NCBI GenBank assembly: GCA_964385645.1
Contig: CAYLPT010000015.1
Span: forward strand, 1-6,809
DNA length: 6,809 nucleotides
Direction of reading: 5' to 3'
From: CAYLPT01 sp964385645
GTDB taxonomy: Bacteria; Armatimonadota; Hebobacteria; Hebobacterales; Hebobacteraceae
This document shows positions 6,011-6,809 of this stretch, one piece after another (position 1 is the first letter of the stretch; every line of letters starts with the position of its first letter). The translations under genes and the position numbers were made by a program. The notes under the pieces are model-generated. The model was not told where the DNA came from. It did not search any database and saw only the letters and a program-made list of their open reading frames with translations.

Positions 6011-6809
6011 ATGCCAAGTGATGAGACGAAGATCATGCTGCGGGAGAGCGAGATGCCGCAGCGGTGGTACAACATCAACCCTGATCTGCCGGCGCCGCTG
6101 GCGCCGCCGATCAACCCGCGCACGGGCAAGCCGGTGGGGCCCGACGACCTGGCGCCGATCTTCCCGATGGGCCTCATCATGCAGGAAGTGAGCATGGACC
6201 CGTATATCGAGATCCCGGACGAGGTGCTGCGGGTCTACAAGCTGTGGCGGCCGACCCCCCTGTACCGGGCGCACCGGCTGGAGAAGCACCTCGGGACGCC
6301 GGCGCGGATCTACTACAAGAACGAGAGCTTCAGCCCGCCGGGGAGCCACAAGCCGAACACCGCGGTGGCGCAGGCCTACTACAACAAGCAGGAGGGGGTG
6401 AAGCGCATCGCCACCGAGACCGGGGCGGGGCAGTGGGGGAGCGCGCTGGCCTTCGGGTGCTGCCTGTTCGGGTTGGAGTGCACCGTGTACATGGTCAAGG
6501 TCAGCTATGAGCAGAAGCCCTATCGGCGGGTGCTGATGGAGACGTGGGGCGCGACGGTGTACCCTTCGCCGACCAAGCGGACGAAGGCGGGGCAGATGAT
6601 CCTGGAGCGTGACCCGGACTCGCCGGGCAGCCTGGGGATCGCGATCTCGGAGGCGGTGGAGGACGCGGCCACGCACGAGGACACGAAGTACTCCCTGGGG
6701 AGCGTGCTGAACCACGTGCTGCTGCACCAGACGATCGTGGGGCAGGAGGCGAAGGCGCAGCTCGAGCTCGCGGGCGAGCAGGCGGACGTAATCGTGGGGT
6801 GTGTGGGCG
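6011..6809 (+). CDS. trpB: TrpB-like PLP-dependent enzyme (TrpB2 class), N-terminal 266 residues (3' end beyond window)
   Basis: This is a fold-type II pyridoxal-phosphate enzyme of the TrpB2 group, which is distinct from canonical TrpB1. TrpB2 proteins make tryptophan from indole and serine (or, in some, O-phosphoserine) without a tight TrpA partner. The long N-terminal leader LPAPLAPPINP (26-36) with a GPDDLAPIFP stretch (43-52) is typical of TrpB2. LWRPTPLYRAHRLEKHLG follows (78-95). Lys114 in SPPGSHKPNTA (108-118) is the PLP Schiff-base lysine. The catalytic glutamate lies in TETGAGQWGSALAF (135-148); Trp in GQWG, where TrpB1 has His, marks the TrpB2 class. VKVSYEQKPYRRVLMETWGATVYPSPT (162-188) agrees as well. 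The C-terminal PLP-phosphate glycine loop is beyond the edge. No trpA or other trp gene is visible nearby. Its codons end in G more often than those of the minus-strand genes. The family call is very secure; the physiological reaction is less so. Confidence 0.95.
   Translation, partial: MPSDETKIMLRESEMPQRWYNINPDLPAPLAPPINPRTGKPVGPDDLAPIFPMGLIMQEVSMDPYIEIPDEVLRVYKLWRPTPLYRAHRLEKHLGTPARIYYKNESFSPPGSHKPNTAVAQAYYNKQEGVKRIATETGAGQWGSALAFGCCLFGLECTVYMVKVSYEQKPYRRVLMETWGATVYPSPTKRTKAGQMILERDPDSPGSLGIAISEAVEDAATHEDTKYSLGSVLNHVLLHQTIVGQEAKAQLELAGEQADVIVGCVG

Noticed and set aside
5543..6727. A 394-codon minus-strand open frame across the small gene and trpB2
   Set aside because: It is Arg/His/Leu/Pro-rich and antisense to a clearly recognisable TrpB2 enzyme, so it is a shadow.
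1..6809. Defence system, prophage, transposon, CRISPR array or tRNA
   Set aside because: No transposase, integrase, nuclease-effector, repeat array or cloverleaf structure was found on either strand.

Overview
This is a GC-rich (roughly 70%), tightly packed bacterial chromosomal window. It holds eight protein genes and no visible RNA genes, mobile elements or CRISPR arrays. Every gene product is a housekeeping or metabolic type. The full-length MutS N-terminus, GTG starts, strong GGAGG-type ribosome binding sites and a TrpB2-class enzyme all suit an uncultured high-GC bacterium. Something like Armatimonadota, Chloroflexota or Planctomycetota is possible, but the sequence alone cannot settle the phylum.

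Layout: six genes lie on the minus strand and are read from about 5546 down to the left edge. They are a VOC/glyoxalase-fold protein, a fumarylacetoacetate-hydrolase (FAH) family enzyme, a ROK-family sugar kinase, a small flavodoxin-like protein, a DUF1015 protein and the N-terminal half of MutS, which is cut by the window edge. The first three are translationally coupled: a GTGA overlap, then a stop and a GTG start one base apart. DUF1015 and mutS are 11 bases apart. Gaps of 170 and 86 bases set the flavodoxin gene off on either side. Two genes lie on the plus strand, diverging from the VOC gene across a 95-base spacer: an 81-residue protein of unknown function and a TrpB2-type PLP enzyme that runs off the right edge. 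A perfect 17-bp hairpin lies between these two.

The main anomaly is a one-base frameshift in the FAH gene near 4906-4911. The residues on both sides, read in two frames, give one normal 299-residue enzyme. Without correction, the upstream frame runs through into the ROK kinase and makes a false 617-codon fusion ORF. This could be an assembly or sequencing indel or a genuine mutation.

How the genes work together: the VOC, FAH and ROK genes look like a small catabolic or metabolite-repair operon, but no substrate can be read from the sequence. MutS serves mismatch repair, and its coupling to DUF1015 has no obvious functional logic. A speculative link is that some TrpB2 enzymes use O-phosphoserine and that DUF1015 carries a DGHHR motif reminiscent of ParB-like serine kinases. 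I see no convincing new multi-gene system here. The best leads are the frameshift, the hairpin, the small unknown protein beside trpB2 and a G-rich plus strand that shapes codon choice on both strands.
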